This document shows, one piece after another, positions 46,387 to 54,948 of a stretch of 64,000 nt of DNA (positions are counted from its first letter, which is position 1; every line of letters begins with the position of its first letter). This DNA is from Providencia heimbachae ATCC 35613. GTDB lineage: Bacteria; Pseudomonadota; Gammaproteobacteria; Enterobacterales; Enterobacteriaceae. A program made the translations under genes and the position numbers. Below the pieces are notes generated by a model that saw only the letters and a program-made list of their open reading frames with translations, searched no databases and was not told the origin of the DNA. Location of the stretch: the NCBI RefSeq assembly GCF_001655055.1, contig NZ_LXEW01000015.1:62001-126000 (forward strand), given 5' to 3'.

Positions 46387-47538
46387 ATGACTCATAGAAT
46401 GGTATTAAACGAAACCTCATACTTTGGTGAAGGAGCGATTACTCACCTCGTAGAGGAAATTCAGAAACGTCGATTTAATAAAGCATTAATTGTTACAGAC
46501 AATGACCTTGTTAAATTTAAAGTCGTCGATAAAGTAACCCAATTATTGGATAACGCTCTATTAGACTATGACATTTATGATGCAGTTGTTCCTAATCCTT
46601 CAATTGATACTGTCCAACAAGGACTTAAGCGCTTTAAAGAAGTTAATGCAGATTATCTGATAGCTATCGGTGGAGGCTCTCCACAAGATACCGCAAAAGC
46701 CATTGGCATCATATTCAATAATCCACAATATAACGATGTGGTCAGTTTAGAAGGTGTTGTACCAACTCAAAAGCCCGCGGTACCCATTATTGCCATTCCA
46801 ACAACCGCGGGAACAGCAGCTGAGGTAACAATTAACTATGTAATAACCGATACAAAACAATGTCGTAAATTTGTTTGTGTCGACCCACATAGTATCCCAA
46901 TTGTTGCAATTATCGACCCATTGATGATGGCATCAATGCCACCGAGCTTAAAGGCGGCAACAGGCGTTGATGCTTTAACACATGCCATCGAAGGTTATAT
47001 CACCAAAGGGGCTTGGGAGCTCACTGATGCATTGCACCTCAAATCCATTGAATTGATTGGCCGTTCATTAAGGCAATCCGTAAAAGGAGATGCTCAAGCC
47101 GTCGAAACCATGGCACTTGCTCAATACATTGCAGGGATGGGTTTTTCAAACGTCGGTCTTGGGCTTGTTCATGGCATGGCTCACCCTCTCGGGGCTTTTT
47201 ATAATACACCTCATGGTGTCGCTAACGCTATTTTATTGCCGCATATCATGGCTTATAACGCTGATTTTACTGATGAAAAATACCGTGAAATTGCTCGTTC
47301 AATGGGTGTCGAAAATGTGGATTCCCTTTCACTAAAACAGGCGAGAGACTCTGCTATTAACGCAGTTTTTACTCTCAATAAAGATGTTGGGATCCCTGAA
47401 AAATTACGCGAAATTGGAATGAAACAAGAAGATATTCCTTCTCTTGCCCAAGCGGCATTCAATGACGTTTGTACAGGCGGTAATCCACGGAATGCGACAT
47501 TAGAAGAAATAGCCGAACTATATCAAGCAATTTATTAG
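46387..47538 (+). CDS. fucO: Lactaldehyde reductase (L-1,2-propanediol oxidoreductase)
   Basis: 383 residues, one longer than E. coli FucO. Iron-containing alcohol dehydrogenase of group III: nucleotide motif [16 protein letters not shown] (about 95-110), [15 protein letters not shown], and iron ligands in [32 protein letters not shown]. It reduces L-lactaldehyde from the aldolase to L-1,2-propanediol under anaerobic conditions. Its place in the rha operon, rather than a fucose operon, fits fermentative rhamnose use. Confidence 0.95.
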   Translation: MTHRMVLNETSYFGEGAITHLVEEIQKRRFNKALIVTDNDLVKFKVVDKVTQLLDNALLDYDIYDAVVPNPSIDTVQQGLKRFKEVNADYLIAIGGGSPQDTAKAIGIIFNNPQYNDVVSLEGVVPTQKPAVPIIAIPTTAGTAAEVTINYVITDTKQCRKFVCVDPHSIPIVAIIDPLMMASMPPSLKAATGVDALTHAIEGYITKGAWELTDALHLKSIELIGRSLRQSVKGDAQAVETMALAQYIAGMGFSNVGLGLVHGMAHPLGAFYNTPHGVANAILLPHIMAYNADFTDEKYREIARSMGVENVDSLSLKQARDSAINAVFTLNKDVGIPEKLREIGMKQEDIPSLAQAAFNDVCTGGNPRNATLEEIAELYQAIY

Positions 47539-47549
47539 AGGGTAGCCTT

Positions 47550-47864
47550 ATGATAAAGAAAGCTTTTGTTATGCAAATCACTTCTGGCGCTCATCAAGAA
47601 TATCAGCGCCGGCACGAGGATATTTGGCCTGAATTAGCGCAAACACTTAAAGCTCATGGAGCACACCATTATTCTATTTTTTTAGATAAAAAAAAGAATT
47701 TACTCTTTGGCTATGTTGAGATTGAATCAGAAACTCGTTGGGATGATATTGCTAACACAGAGGTTTGCAAAAAATGGTGGAAATATATGTCAGATATTAT
47801 GCCATCCAATCCTGATAACAGCCCGATAAGTAATGAGTTAACACCTGTTTTTTACTTAGATTAA
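47550..47864 (+). CDS. rhaM: L-rhamnose mutarotase
   Basis: 104 residues, as in E. coli RhaM. Interconverts the alpha and beta anomers of L-rhamnose, making the alpha form for the isomerase. Conserved features: the catalytic region [12 protein letters not shown] near residue 20-31 (His22 equivalent), [21 protein letters not shown], and the tryptophan pair [19 protein letters not shown]. Last gene of the operon. Confidence 0.95.
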   Translation: MIKKAFVMQITSGAHQEYQRRHEDIWPELAQTLKAHGAHHYSIFLDKKKNLLFGYVEIESETRWDDIANTEVCKKWWKYMSDIMPSNPDNSPISNELTPVFYLD

Positions 47865-47873
47865 CCGCAAATC

Positions 47874-47911
47874 ATAGAGTGTTAGTGTATTCACTATCAC
47901 TCTATTTTTTA
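47874..47911 (+). terminator. Terminator of the rha operon
   Basis: ATAGAGTGTTAGTG (47874-47887) pairs with 47892-47905 around loop TATT, with one T-T mismatch, followed by six T. It overlaps the stop codon of the convergent rhaR (47902). Confidence 0.75.
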
Positions 47912-48753
47912 ATTTGGAGAAAGTCGCGTCGATAAGCGCTCGCTGTCATATTCATTTTTTTGTGAAATACAGCAGAGAAATAATTACTGTCTTCATAACC
48001 ACACCGCCCAGCAATTTCACTAATAGATAACGTCGTACTACGCAATAACAATGCAGCCTGACATAAGCGCAATTGCTGCAAGTATTCCATTACTGTCATC
48101 CCTGTTTTAGCTTTAAATAATCGATGTAATGAACGCGCTGAACACATCTTCTCTTGGGCAAATTTTTCTAATGAAAAAGGTGCATTAATGCTTAAATTTA
48201 AACAAGTAAGCAATTGATCCATCTGATGCAATGAACTGATTTTGCCTTCTTCAGGCTGACAGCGTAAGCGATAAATAGAAATAGCCAGTTGCAAAAATAG
48301 TGCTTCACACAAATGTATCGAGGGAATATCCGGTTTTTGACATTCTTGTGCTATTTTTTCAATAGTAGGTGTTAACGTCGATAAGCTTGAAGGAGGTAAT
48401 TTCCAATGTCGAGAAAACTTTAATCCATGCTCTAACAGGATATATTTTTCAATTGCGTGTTTAATCAGAAATGCATTTGGTTTATACAGTACATTGATCA
48501 ATTTTAAATTATTTACCGAATGATAACCATGGCAATCATCGGCATTAATATAAAACAGATCACCACAAGTAATAGGAAAATCATTGCCATTCCAAGTATG
48601 TAATCCATTTCCTGAAAATACGATAACAAGCTCATTAAAATTATGGTCATGAATAACAAAATCCTCCTGAAAGTCACGCGTTTCTATCGTAACTGTATTT
48701 TCAGGCCTAATAAAATAATCGCTACTATTGAGTGATAATATTTTTTGTTTCAT
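47902..48753 (-). CDS. rhaR: L-rhamnose-responsive AraC-family regulator RhaR
   Basis: 283 residues from ATG 48753 (E. coli 282), set by GAGGTG ahead of it. The N-terminal cupin domain (DFVIHDHNFNELVIVFSGNGLHTWNG) should bind rhamnose. Two AraC helix-turn-helix motifs follow (SLEKFAQEKMCSARSLHRLFKAKTGM and ISEIAGRCGYEDSNYFSAVFHKKMNM). In E. coli RhaR activates rhaSR. It follows rhaS by 42 bases and runs towards the operon it controls indirectly. Confidence 0.9.
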   Translation of the reverse strand: MKQKILSLNSSDYFIRPENTVTIETRDFQEDFVIHDHNFNELVIVFSGNGLHTWNGNDFPITCGDLFYINADDCHGYHSVNNLKLINVLYKPNAFLIKHAIEKYILLEHGLKFSRHWKLPPSSLSTLTPTIEKIAQECQKPDIPSIHLCEALFLQLAISIYRLRCQPEEGKISSLHQMDQLLTCLNLSINAPFSLEKFAQEKMCSARSLHRLFKAKTGMTVMEYLQQLRLCQAALLLRSTTLSISEIAGRCGYEDSNYFSAVFHKKMNMTASAYRRDFLQIKK

Positions 48754-48795
48754 GAGCACCTCAAAGAAGAGTAAAAACAATCATTACTCGCTTTT

Positions 48796-49605
48796 TTAGT
48801 TAGTGCAATGGCGCAAGTCACGGGGCGTGATGCTATACTCATTTTTAAATCGAGTTGAAAAATAAGCGCTATCATTAAAACCACTTTCTAATGCAATATC
48901 GGTAATACGCTTATCTGTAAATCTGATTTGATAATAAGCCTCAGATAATCTCAATTTGATCAAATAATTTTGCGGCGTAACCCCTAGCGTATTTTTCATA
49001 TAACGATGAAATGTGCGCAATGAAATGGAAAATTGAGCCGTTAAACTCCCCCAGTCAATTTCTTCGGTATAATTTGCATTTAGCCACCTTAGCATTTGAA
49101 TAATTCGCTGTTCATTATTTCCTTCGCCAGTATGATGATAACGCCCTTCTTGTAAATTTACGATTAACTGCAAAAAAAGACTTTCTTTATAGACTGGATC
49201 TGAATCATCACTTTCATTAAGTTTATCAATAATTTCTTGTGCTTTTTCATAATATAATTTACTTAATAACCAATGAGAAATGTTCTTCTCTGTGTCTGTA
49301 GGAAATAAATGGTTAATATTATTTAAATAAGTAAAACTTGAATCAGAGCGATACAGCACATTAGTTAAGTTTAAATTAGCGACATTTTCAAATAAATGAT
49401 AATCACTTGATTTTATATAACACACCATCCCTGGACATAATGTGTAAGGTCGCCCATTGAGTACATGGGTTCCAATCCCTTGAGTTACGAGGAAAATCTC
49501 ACTAAAATCATGGGTGTGTTCTGGAAAAATAGGCTGAGGTATTCTAGGCTCTACAGCAATATGCTGTTGTGGCGTCGTAAAAAAATCTTCACTATATAAC
49601 CTCAT
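48796..49605 (-). CDS. rhaS: AraC-family activator of rhaBAD/rhaT, RhaS
   Basis: 269 residues from ATG 49605, chosen because GGGGGAG lies just upstream; a longer frame of 31 extra codons lacks family support. N-terminal part VEPRIPQPIFPEHTHDFSEIFLVTQGIGTHVLNG matches E. coli RhaS ([20 protein letters not shown]). The C-terminal AraC domain is seen in WGSLTAQFSISLRTFHRYMKNTLGVTPQNYL and ITDIALESGFNDSAYFSTRFKNEY. It should activate rhaBADT-fucO-rhaM with L-rhamnose and CRP. A CRP-like site lies about 190 bases upstream. Confidence 0.92.
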   Translation of the reverse strand: MRLYSEDFFTTPQQHIAVEPRIPQPIFPEHTHDFSEIFLVTQGIGTHVLNGRPYTLCPGMVCYIKSSDYHLFENVANLNLTNVLYRSDSSFTYLNNINHLFPTDTEKNISHWLLSKLYYEKAQEIIDKLNESDDSDPVYKESLFLQLIVNLQEGRYHHTGEGNNEQRIIQMLRWLNANYTEEIDWGSLTAQFSISLRTFHRYMKNTLGVTPQNYLIKLRLSEAYYQIRFTDKRITDIALESGFNDSAYFSTRFKNEYSITPRDLRHCTN

Positions 49606-49792
49606 GAAAACTCCCCCTAGATAGCACGTTACCTGTATAAACCAGATATTGATGGATTTATTTACAATATGCCGCATGTCAATATCCTTAAGATCCATTC
49701 TAGTGATCCAATCTAAAATAACCTTGAAATTACTGCCACATCACCATTGATTACTGGCAAATTATCAAGAGTCCTTAGGTAAATATACAAAA

Positions 49793-49808
49793 TGTGACCT
49801 TAGCCACA
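49793..49808. promoter_or_regulatory. CRP-like site upstream of rhaS
   Basis: TGTGA-CCTTAG-CCACA fits 9 of 10 defined CRP bases, about 190-200 bases before the rhaS ATG. E. coli rhaSR is CRP-dependent. Confidence 0.5.
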
Positions 49809-50027
49809 TGAGATATTAAGTGGGTTTCGTTAAGAGTTTATATTGTTTCACGGTGTAGAGATTATGATTACCACGATGCTTTGATTATCCTGAGCTATAA
49901 CAATCAATACTTATCAATCTACTGGCATAAAAACAGACTAATTTTCTAGCATTAAAAATGGCAATCAACAAAGTAATAACCTAGTTCGAAAATTAAGACT
50001 CGTTATTTCTGTATTAACCGATTTAAT

Positions 50028-50412
50028 TTTTATGGGACGTTTAAAATTAGATAACAATGATGAAATTAATGTATATGGCATATATCCTATATGTTTACTA
50101 ATAGTATAGGATATGAGAAAAAATTAAACGTCAATAGTAATACCGGAACATGGTCGGTTGGAGGTGAATATATCATGACTAACCTATTCAGTTTAAATGA
50201 CATAAACTTTAATCTAATCTTATCCAATGATATCGGTGGATTCTAGGATAAGGACTATAGAGAATTATCATTTGTATTTATAAATAATATCTCACTGGCA
50301 TTAGAACCCCTCTATTAATATTTATGATAATCGAGTAAAAGCCAAAGCTGAGATTGGCTATCTATCTAGCGAAAATACTCATGGTATCGGCTTAACATTA
50401 GGAATTAGATAA
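50028..50412 (+). pseudogene. Decayed outer-membrane beta-barrel-like gene
   Basis: Three reading-frame pieces in order give FMGRLKLDNNDEINVYGIYP, then IGYEKKLNVNSNTGTWSVGG with EYIMTNLFSL following, and finally AKAEIGYLSSENTHGIGLTL with GIR and a stop. Alternating polar/hydrophobic residues with G, Y and N turns and a C-terminal strand look like a porin or autotransporter barrel. Stops (e.g. near 50245, 50314) and at least one frameshift break it. I cannot name the family. It stands between rhaS and the island, so it might once have been a sugar porin; that is speculation. Confidence 0.4.
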
Positions 50413-50718
50413 TCTCGGCATTAATGCGACTACTTAAACCAATAAATCAGCAATATTGCATATAGGACGATTGTATAGATTTAGAAAGACGTTAGTAGAC
50501 TTCGGTAGAGTGAGGTTTCGCTAGAATGCTTGATTTAACTGGGATTAGGAGACTCTAATAGACTTGATTGGAAGTGAAGATGGCGGAGGAGAGAACCATA
50601 CAAAGCACTTATTTGATTGATACTTAATAGTTATTTAAATTCTAACTTTCATTCTATACAAATTTCTATACAACCAAGATCATTGCTAGGCTGTTTTTGA
50701 TGCCTGTTCTTTCTTGTC

Positions 50719-50856
50719 TCAATAAATTATCGTGATTGCAAAAATACCATCAATTAGTAATTTCATTGCAGATAATGAAACACCGACCAGAAATAACCCT
50801 ACCCGTAACCTCCCCGTCTTTTTCACTGCCTCCGTTTCAAACGGAACTATAGCAAC
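50719..50856 (-). pseudogene. C-terminal fragment of a membrane protein
   Basis: The minus-strand frame ends ...ETEAVKKTGRLRVGLF, LVGVSLSAMKLLIDGIFAI and TIIY before TGA. The even composition and long hydrophobic helix look like a true protein tail, but the frame is closed by a stop just upstream (about 45 codons). Family not recognised. Confidence 0.3.
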
Positions 50857-51167
50857 CTAAAAATATTTTTCATCTGATAGGCTACTCTCTTTAAGAGGTG
50901 CGGTTAATTTGCACACATCAATATGAGTTGTACAAAATAGAGCTAGATAGGCTGCCCACAAATAGTAGGTAGGTTTAAACTGCCCCGACAATTTCGGGTT
51001 AGCTGAACCACTTATCTTTAAGAGTTTCAGTTGTGAACTATGCCAATAATATTGGGTTAGTTTAAAGAGGAGAAATAGCCTATTTACCGTGAGCTATAAG
51101 GCTAAAATTTCAGGACCTAATAAATACAGAGAAATATACCATTAGATCAACAAAAAATGCCTTATAG

Positions 51168-51400
51168 CGTTGACGTTTCGTTGACGTAATATTTTAACTG
51201 TAACCACCTTGTAAGCCTTGCTACCTCTGACCTTGAAAAGCTTTTATTCATGATCAATTCGGACTTATAGAAATTAATTTGTATAAGGGTGATTTTCGAT
51301 AACGTCAAACGTATAGGCAAGCCCACCAGCGTAATGTCAACGATTTCTAAGACTTTAGGTCAACGTAACATCAAAATTGGTGCTCTTAATGTCAATATTG
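51168..51400. repeat. GTTGACGT-type repeat cluster
   Basis: Two tandem 11-mers CGTTGACGTTT and CGTTGACGTAA (51168-51189) are followed by inverted forms: AACGTCAAACG at 51301, AATGTCAACG near 51333, GTCAACGTAAC at 51359 and AATGTCAATATTGAC near 51388. They lie just downstream of the DUF1643 gene. Role unknown. Confidence 0.4.
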
Positions 51401-51425
51401 ACCTATATCAGTATTAATTAATCGC

Positions 51426-51893
51426 TCATAACTTTTTCAGTTTGGTTTCACTATGAATATAAAGGGGATGCTTTGGCTCACCCGTTTTATTTAGCTCTAA
51501 ATAATATAATTTGTTAGATAAAAGTGATCTTATCTCAGCAGAACGCCCCTTAAACCTTCCATGATTGCCCCATGAGGCAACTATTTTATCTACTTTCTCG
51601 GCATGAGATAACAAAATAGCATCATTATCACTGCCAATAGGGTCTAATGCTTTGAACATTTCTTTTGGTTTAGTTGCTCGATAGGCAAATAAATTACACA
51701 TACATAAACCACCATATCCCCACATCTTAGAAAAATTAATACAGCGGGTGATAGTGTTATCGTTTATTTCATGATCGGCATAAGAGGGGTTTAAGCCAAT
51801 AAACATAATGCTAGGTTTAGTGTTATCCCATATTCGCCAAAGGTCATATCTGTATAGCTCATCTTTTGATATATGCGCGCTTTTGATTTCCAT
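51426..51893 (-). CDS. DUF1643 domain protein
   Basis: 155 residues. The DUF1643 pattern is visible as YRYDLWRIWDNTKPSIMFIGLNPSYADHEINDNTITRCINFSKMWGYGGLCMCNLFAYRATKP: the GLNPS.AD....D.T..R motif and the later NLFAYRAT. Further on, VASWGNHGRF and the C-terminal HPLY fit too. DUF1643 proteins are common on phages and mobile islands; their biochemical role is unknown. The Shine-Dalgarno AGGAG precedes ATG. Single gene, minus strand like most of the island. Confidence 0.85.
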   Translation of the reverse strand: MEIKSAHISKDELYRYDLWRIWDNTKPSIMFIGLNPSYADHEINDNTITRCINFSKMWGYGGLCMCNLFAYRATKPKEMFKALDPIGSDNDAILLSHAEKVDKIVASWGNHGRFKGRSAEIRSLLSNKLYYLELNKTGEPKHPLYIHSETKLKKL

Positions 51894-52531
51894 TATGTTT
51901 TCTCCTATTTAATACTACATGAGGGATAATCCCGTATGTGGGTATAATTTATTGATTATACTTGATTTTGTTAAATCGACAGAATCAAAATACAACTGAC
52001 CACTTGAAACTTTAGCGTAACCTTAGTGTTAGTTTCCATTTGCTAAAGTGCGTTTTCACTGGAAATCATTATGGAAACCTCGCCGTATTCTCGCCCTGAT
52101 TCCTTACCGTAACCTTAGCGTTATCAGCTTAACCCTCACCGTAATCTCACCGTTAAAACTTCCCGTAATCTTGCCGTAGTCGTTGCTGCCGCTACCTATC
52201 TTTCCCTCATTAACGAGGGTAACATCAATTTTTAAATTTTGCGGCAACGCTTAGGTGTTATTTATAAAGTCGTAGATAATAGCTTGATATAACAATTAGT
52301 TGCTAACTGAATTTACTCTGAGTTATCTATAAATTAATAATCATAATATCTATAAACTTCTTGATTTGGTTCCCTCATTGATGAAGGTAGCACAATGTAA
52401 GTAGTTGATTTCATCGGTAACGCATATTTGCGTCACGGTAACTTATCGGCATCTATAGATTTACAACAAAATATCATTCAATACATATGGGCGACTAATC
52501 ACCCATATTGTCTATAAGGTATTAAGTAAAT
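51894..52531. other. 638-base gap with iterated CCGTAA motifs
   Basis: No gene. Contains the repeat cluster at 52016-52180 and a second pair, TCCCTCATTAACGAGGGTA (about 52203) and TCCCTCATTGATGAAGGTA (about 52372), which are near-identical copies. Confidence 0.5.
52016..52180 (+). repeat. Iterated CCGTAAYCTTAGCGTTA-like motifs
   Basis: Related units begin at 52016 (CGTAACCTTAGTGTTA), 52084 (CGTATTCTCGCCCTG), 52108 (CGTAACCTTAGCGTTA), 52140 (CGTAATCTCACCGTTA) and 52164 (CGTAATCTTGCCGTAG). Starts are 24, 32 and 24 bases apart in the last four. They resemble degenerate iterons. Confidence 0.55.
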
Positions 52532-53104
52532 CTATTTATTTTTACTTTTTTTCCAAATTACAAAATGAATAACCCCTAAACCACCGTGACCATAAATATA
52601 AATCTCAATTAAAATGGTGAGTGATTTATGAATGCTTCTAGCCTCTAAAGCGAGCGGAGACTGCTGTAGCCATAGAATGAACCAAGCAATGCCCGACAAA
52701 ATAACAATTGATAAAGCGCCTAATCCCAACCCTTGAACTGTTGCGGCGAGTCCTTTAGGAGAGCTATCTGGTAGTTTTTTAGCTAAAAGAGAGCTTATAT
52801 CTTCTTTGATTTGCTTAAAGTCGCCCCAGAGATAAGGATAAAAATATCTAAGGCCGTGCTGGTTAAAACACGATACGACTAAAAATAACGTCAAGAAAAA
52901 AAGTACAAAGCCTGAAACAATATGAATCCAAGTGAATAAATAAGCCTCATCAAAAAAAGGAAGAACTATTGACTTTGTTCCCGTCATCCAATTACTAACA
53001 ATAATTTGCGATATCACTAAAAGTAGAATCAACACATGTAAAATTCTTATTCTTTTAGTCTGATACAAACCGAAAAAATCCCAAATCGATTTAAATATGC
53101 TCAC
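52532..53104 (-). CDS. Cytochrome b561-type membrane protein
   Basis: 190 residues with a GTG start (53104), AAGGTG eight bases upstream. Four membrane helices, about residues 21-40, 53-80, 125-147 and 157-185. Candidate haem ligands are His23 (RIRILHVLIL), His62 (FTWIHIVSGF), His around 158 (ARSIHKSLTI) and the GHGGLGVIHF segment near 173-182, the pattern of bacterial cytochrome b561 / Ni-hydrogenase b-type subunits. Such proteins move electrons from quinol; partner unknown. It is unusual cargo for a phage-like island and stands alone. Confidence 0.78.
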   Translation of the reverse strand: MSIFKSIWDFFGLYQTKRIRILHVLILLLVISQIIVSNWMTGTKSIVLPFFDEAYLFTWIHIVSGFVLFFLTLFLVVSCFNQHGLRYFYPYLWGDFKQIKEDISSLLAKKLPDSSPKGLAATVQGLGLGALSIVILSGIAWFILWLQQSPLALEARSIHKSLTILIEIYIYGHGGLGVIHFVIWKKSKNK

Positions 53105-53449
53105 AATGTTTCACCTTTTTTATAATCTTTCGCACGGACACAATTTAATAGCTTATAACACGCTTATTTATGGCTTTAAGTCCTAGCCGTAGAATATTTT
53201 ATATGAAATATAGCTCACATCTACCAGTTAATTGCGACCATCCTTTTAAGATGATTACATTTATAGTTTTAAGATGTGTTTATTTTCAGTGTGGGATTAA
53301 TACTCAAAGGACAAATTTGCCCTGCGCTTGTCGCAATGCTTATTTGCATTGTGGTTACTTTTATCTCATGTCCATGATTAGAATATTGCCAGCCAGTGAC
53401 GAGCCTCCAATTTCAGAGCCTCATGTCTCCTTGATTTCAAGGCAACCTA
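53105..53449. other. 345-base gap without supported gene
   Basis: A plus-strand frame of 100 codons overlaps this stretch, but it has no ribosome site and a cysteine-rich low-complexity look, so I take it as chance. No clear promoter or hairpin was seen. Confidence 0.4.
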
Positions 53450-53638
53450 TTATCGTTTCGGTGCTGGCTTAGTCCATTGGTAGGTTGGTGCGGTCATTCT
53501 CCGCCTGTGACGCTCTTTAGCCTGTATTGTCTGGGCTACACCTATTCTAATTGCTAACCTATCGCGTCCATTGAGTGATTGCCCTTGCTGGTGGGCTAAC
53601 TCCATCATAACGGATTCTATTGCTTCACGCTGTAACAT
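53450..53638 (-). CDS. Small basic hypothetical protein
   Basis: 62 residues. Not recognised. It has good Shine-Dalgarno spacing (GAGGTAAAG before ATG) and a helical N-terminal half (AIESVMMELAHQQGQSLNGRDRLAIRIGVAQTIQA) with a basic, proline-containing tail (KERHRRRMTAPTYQWTKPAPKR). Such short basic proteins are typical of phage and plasmid early regions. It may bind nucleic acid; this is inference from charge only. Confidence 0.55.
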   Translation of the reverse strand: MLQREAIESVMMELAHQQGQSLNGRDRLAIRIGVAQTIQAKERHRRRMTAPTYQWTKPAPKR

Positions 53639-53829
53639 GGCTTTACCTCAAAGGTGTGATTATCGCTATATCTTGATTGTGCTTAATTGAAATAAACCAA
53701 AGTGACGGTCTCGACAGAATCAAATAGTTACCAATGTGAATAGTATCAATTTACTGCGTACCTATTGCGTACCCATTTAATTTTGGACGGTGTTTAGAAA
53801 TTTGTTTGACGTGATGTCAGGTTCTAATG

Positions 53830-54105
53830 TCAATTTTTGACAATAATAGCGGCAATGTTATCGTCCTGTTCTTTCGTGCTATCAGGACACGGTGAAAAGA
53901 GCTGCTTTAGTTCTTCGCTTGCAGGGAAAGTATAGCCGGTACGCTTATGTAGTTGTTTGACTATTTTCTCTGCTGTACCTTCGGGTTTGATTTCTGCTAT
54001 CTCGTCCATAATAGCCTTAATCACCATAGAATCGGCGTTTTCGCCCGTAACGCCATATTGCTTAATCATCGTTTTAATCTGTTTAATTCTAACCTTCGTG
54101 CTCAT
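53830..54105 (-). CDS. Hypothetical island protein (91 aa)
   Basis: 91 residues from ATG 54105, chosen for GAGGCG ahead of it. Not recognised. N-terminal MSTKVRIKQIKTMIKQYGV is basic and helical, and the middle (EIKPEGTAEKIVKQLHKRTGYTFPASEELKQLF) may form further helices. It overlaps the next upstream gene by 17 bases, so it belongs to a four-gene run of small proteins on the minus strand. Function cannot be told. Confidence 0.55.
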   Translation of the reverse strand: MSTKVRIKQIKTMIKQYGVTGENADSMVIKAIMDEIAEIKPEGTAEKIVKQLHKRTGYTFPASEELKQLFSPCPDSTKEQDDNIAAIIVKN

Positions 54106-54310
54106 AGGTTCGCCTCTCGTCATCATCTAAGTATATTTCTGTTACTGATTCCCTTGTTTTCATATCGTAAAGCGTATGCCCTGAATAGAATAACTCGCCT
54201 GTTTCTTTATTTTTTTCAACCGCCATTAGTTTAATTGCTGTAATCCTATCATCAGGTTTAATAACTGATATTTGCTCTCGAATCTGCTTTAACGTATTAC
54301 GAATTGTCAT
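54089..54310 (-). CDS. Hypothetical island protein (73 aa)
   Basis: 73 residues. Not recognised. The body reads DRITAIKLMAVEKNKETGEL and YDMKTRESVTEIYLDDDERRTYE, suggesting a small beta-rich fold with an acidic end. Overlaps the genes on both sides (14 bases with the DUF5681 gene, 17 with the 91-residue gene), a mark of tight phage-like packing. A GAAGAGA Shine-Dalgarno-like stretch precedes ATG. Confidence 0.55.
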   Translation of the reverse strand: MTIRNTLKQIREQISVIKPDDRITAIKLMAVEKNKETGELFYSGHTLYDMKTRESVTEIYLDDDERRTYEHEG

Positions 54311-54716
54311 TTTTAATCTCTTCCATCGCTTCTTTCAGTGCCTCAACTTCACGCTGTAAACTCTCAACCTCGATAATCTTAGAAGCATCAGCAATGCCCT
54401 TTAAAATAACGGTTCCCACATCTGGCGGCACTAATCCCTGACTTATAGCCGATACAACGCTTAATGCTGCGCTCGATAGGTCTGTGGTGTCACAAAGAAA
54501 TTCGACAGGCTGAATAGTAGATTTCGAAACAGGGTCGCAACGGTCAGCCCATATTTTTAAGCAGGTAGCATCACCGCTTTCAATACCTGAAAGGATCGCT
54601 TTAATCGCTTGCGGAGTCATATCCATTAGATTACGCCTTATTTCAGCGCCTTTGCTTGGTCTACCTGACGGATTACCTGATTGCCCTTTTTGCCACCTTG
54701 TCGGGTGCTTGCTCAT
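54297..54716 (-). CDS. DUF5681 domain protein
   Basis: 139 residues. The opening RWQKGQSGNPSGRPSKGAEIRRNL is the DUF5681 signature (W-x-x-G-x-S-G-N-P-x-G-R-P). These proteins are frequent in prophages and mobile elements, often near packaging or replication genes, without known activity. The C-terminal 40 residues (IIEVESLQREVEALKEAMEEI) form a coiled coil. GAGGTAAGTAA before ATG gives a strong ribosome site. First of three overlapping or close genes. Confidence 0.8.
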   Translation of the reverse strand: MSKHPTRWQKGQSGNPSGRPSKGAEIRRNLMDMTPQAIKAILSGIESGDATCLKIWADRCDPVSKSTIQPVEFLCDTTDLSSAALSVVSAISQGLVPPDVGTVILKGIADASKIIEVESLQREVEALKEAMEEIKNDNS

Positions 54717-54753
54717 TTACTTACCTCTTACGATAAGCCATCCAGAAAGTAAT

Positions 54754-54942
54754 TCACCGAACGGCATCGACTTGTTTTTCCATTTGATTAAGCGCGGAAT
54801 CTACTAAGCCTCTCGCTATAGCGTTAATTGTCGGTGCTAGGTTCAGTGGTGATTTGTCTTTCTCAGCATCCTGAATAGCTCGGATTCTTTCCATTTGTGT
54901 CATCGTTAACATCACTGGTTTAAAGTTAGGGTTATAGGCCAT
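54754..54942 (-). CDS. Small ribbon-helix-helix-like protein
   Basis: 62 residues from ATG 54942, where GAGGT is seven bases upstream. The sequence FKPVMLTMTQMERIRAIQ then APTINAIARGLVDSALNQ has the strand-helix-helix layout of Arc/MetJ regulators. It also resembles the 57-residue island protein at 61322-61495 in plan (strand, charged helix, TxxIxRGLxxxAL). This may be a DNA-binding copy-number or partition regulator; inferred only. Confidence 0.55.
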   Translation of the reverse strand: MAYNPNFKPVMLTMTQMERIRAIQDAEKDKSPLNLAPTINAIARGLVDSALNQMEKQVDAVR

Positions 54943-54948
54943 TATCAT

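Larger units (their letters stand above)
50413..51425. other. Decayed intergenic DNA at island border
   Basis: No intact gene in about 1 kb. It contains a short membrane-protein C-terminal fragment on the minus strand (listed separately), and GTTGACGT-type repeats near 51168-51400. No integrase or clear attachment core could be seen. Confidence 0.5.

Noticed and set aside
49606..49698. Longer RhaS with 31 extra residues
   Set aside because: The strong GGGGGAG site fixes the ATG at 49605, and the shorter form matches the usual RhaS N-terminus.
50413..51425. Integrase remnant or attachment site at the island's left border
   Set aside because: I looked for tyrosine recombinase motifs and for a repeated core shared with tRNA-Asn ends and found neither.
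53170..53472. 100-codon plus-strand frame in the island
   Set aside because: No Shine-Dalgarno, cysteine-rich low-complexity translation, and it overlaps the better supported minus-strand 62-residue gene.
54297..54716. Small terminase subunit call for the DUF5681 protein
   Set aside because: The N-terminal signature is shared with some packaging-region proteins, but no large terminase or portal gene is nearby and no DNA-binding terminase domain is visible.
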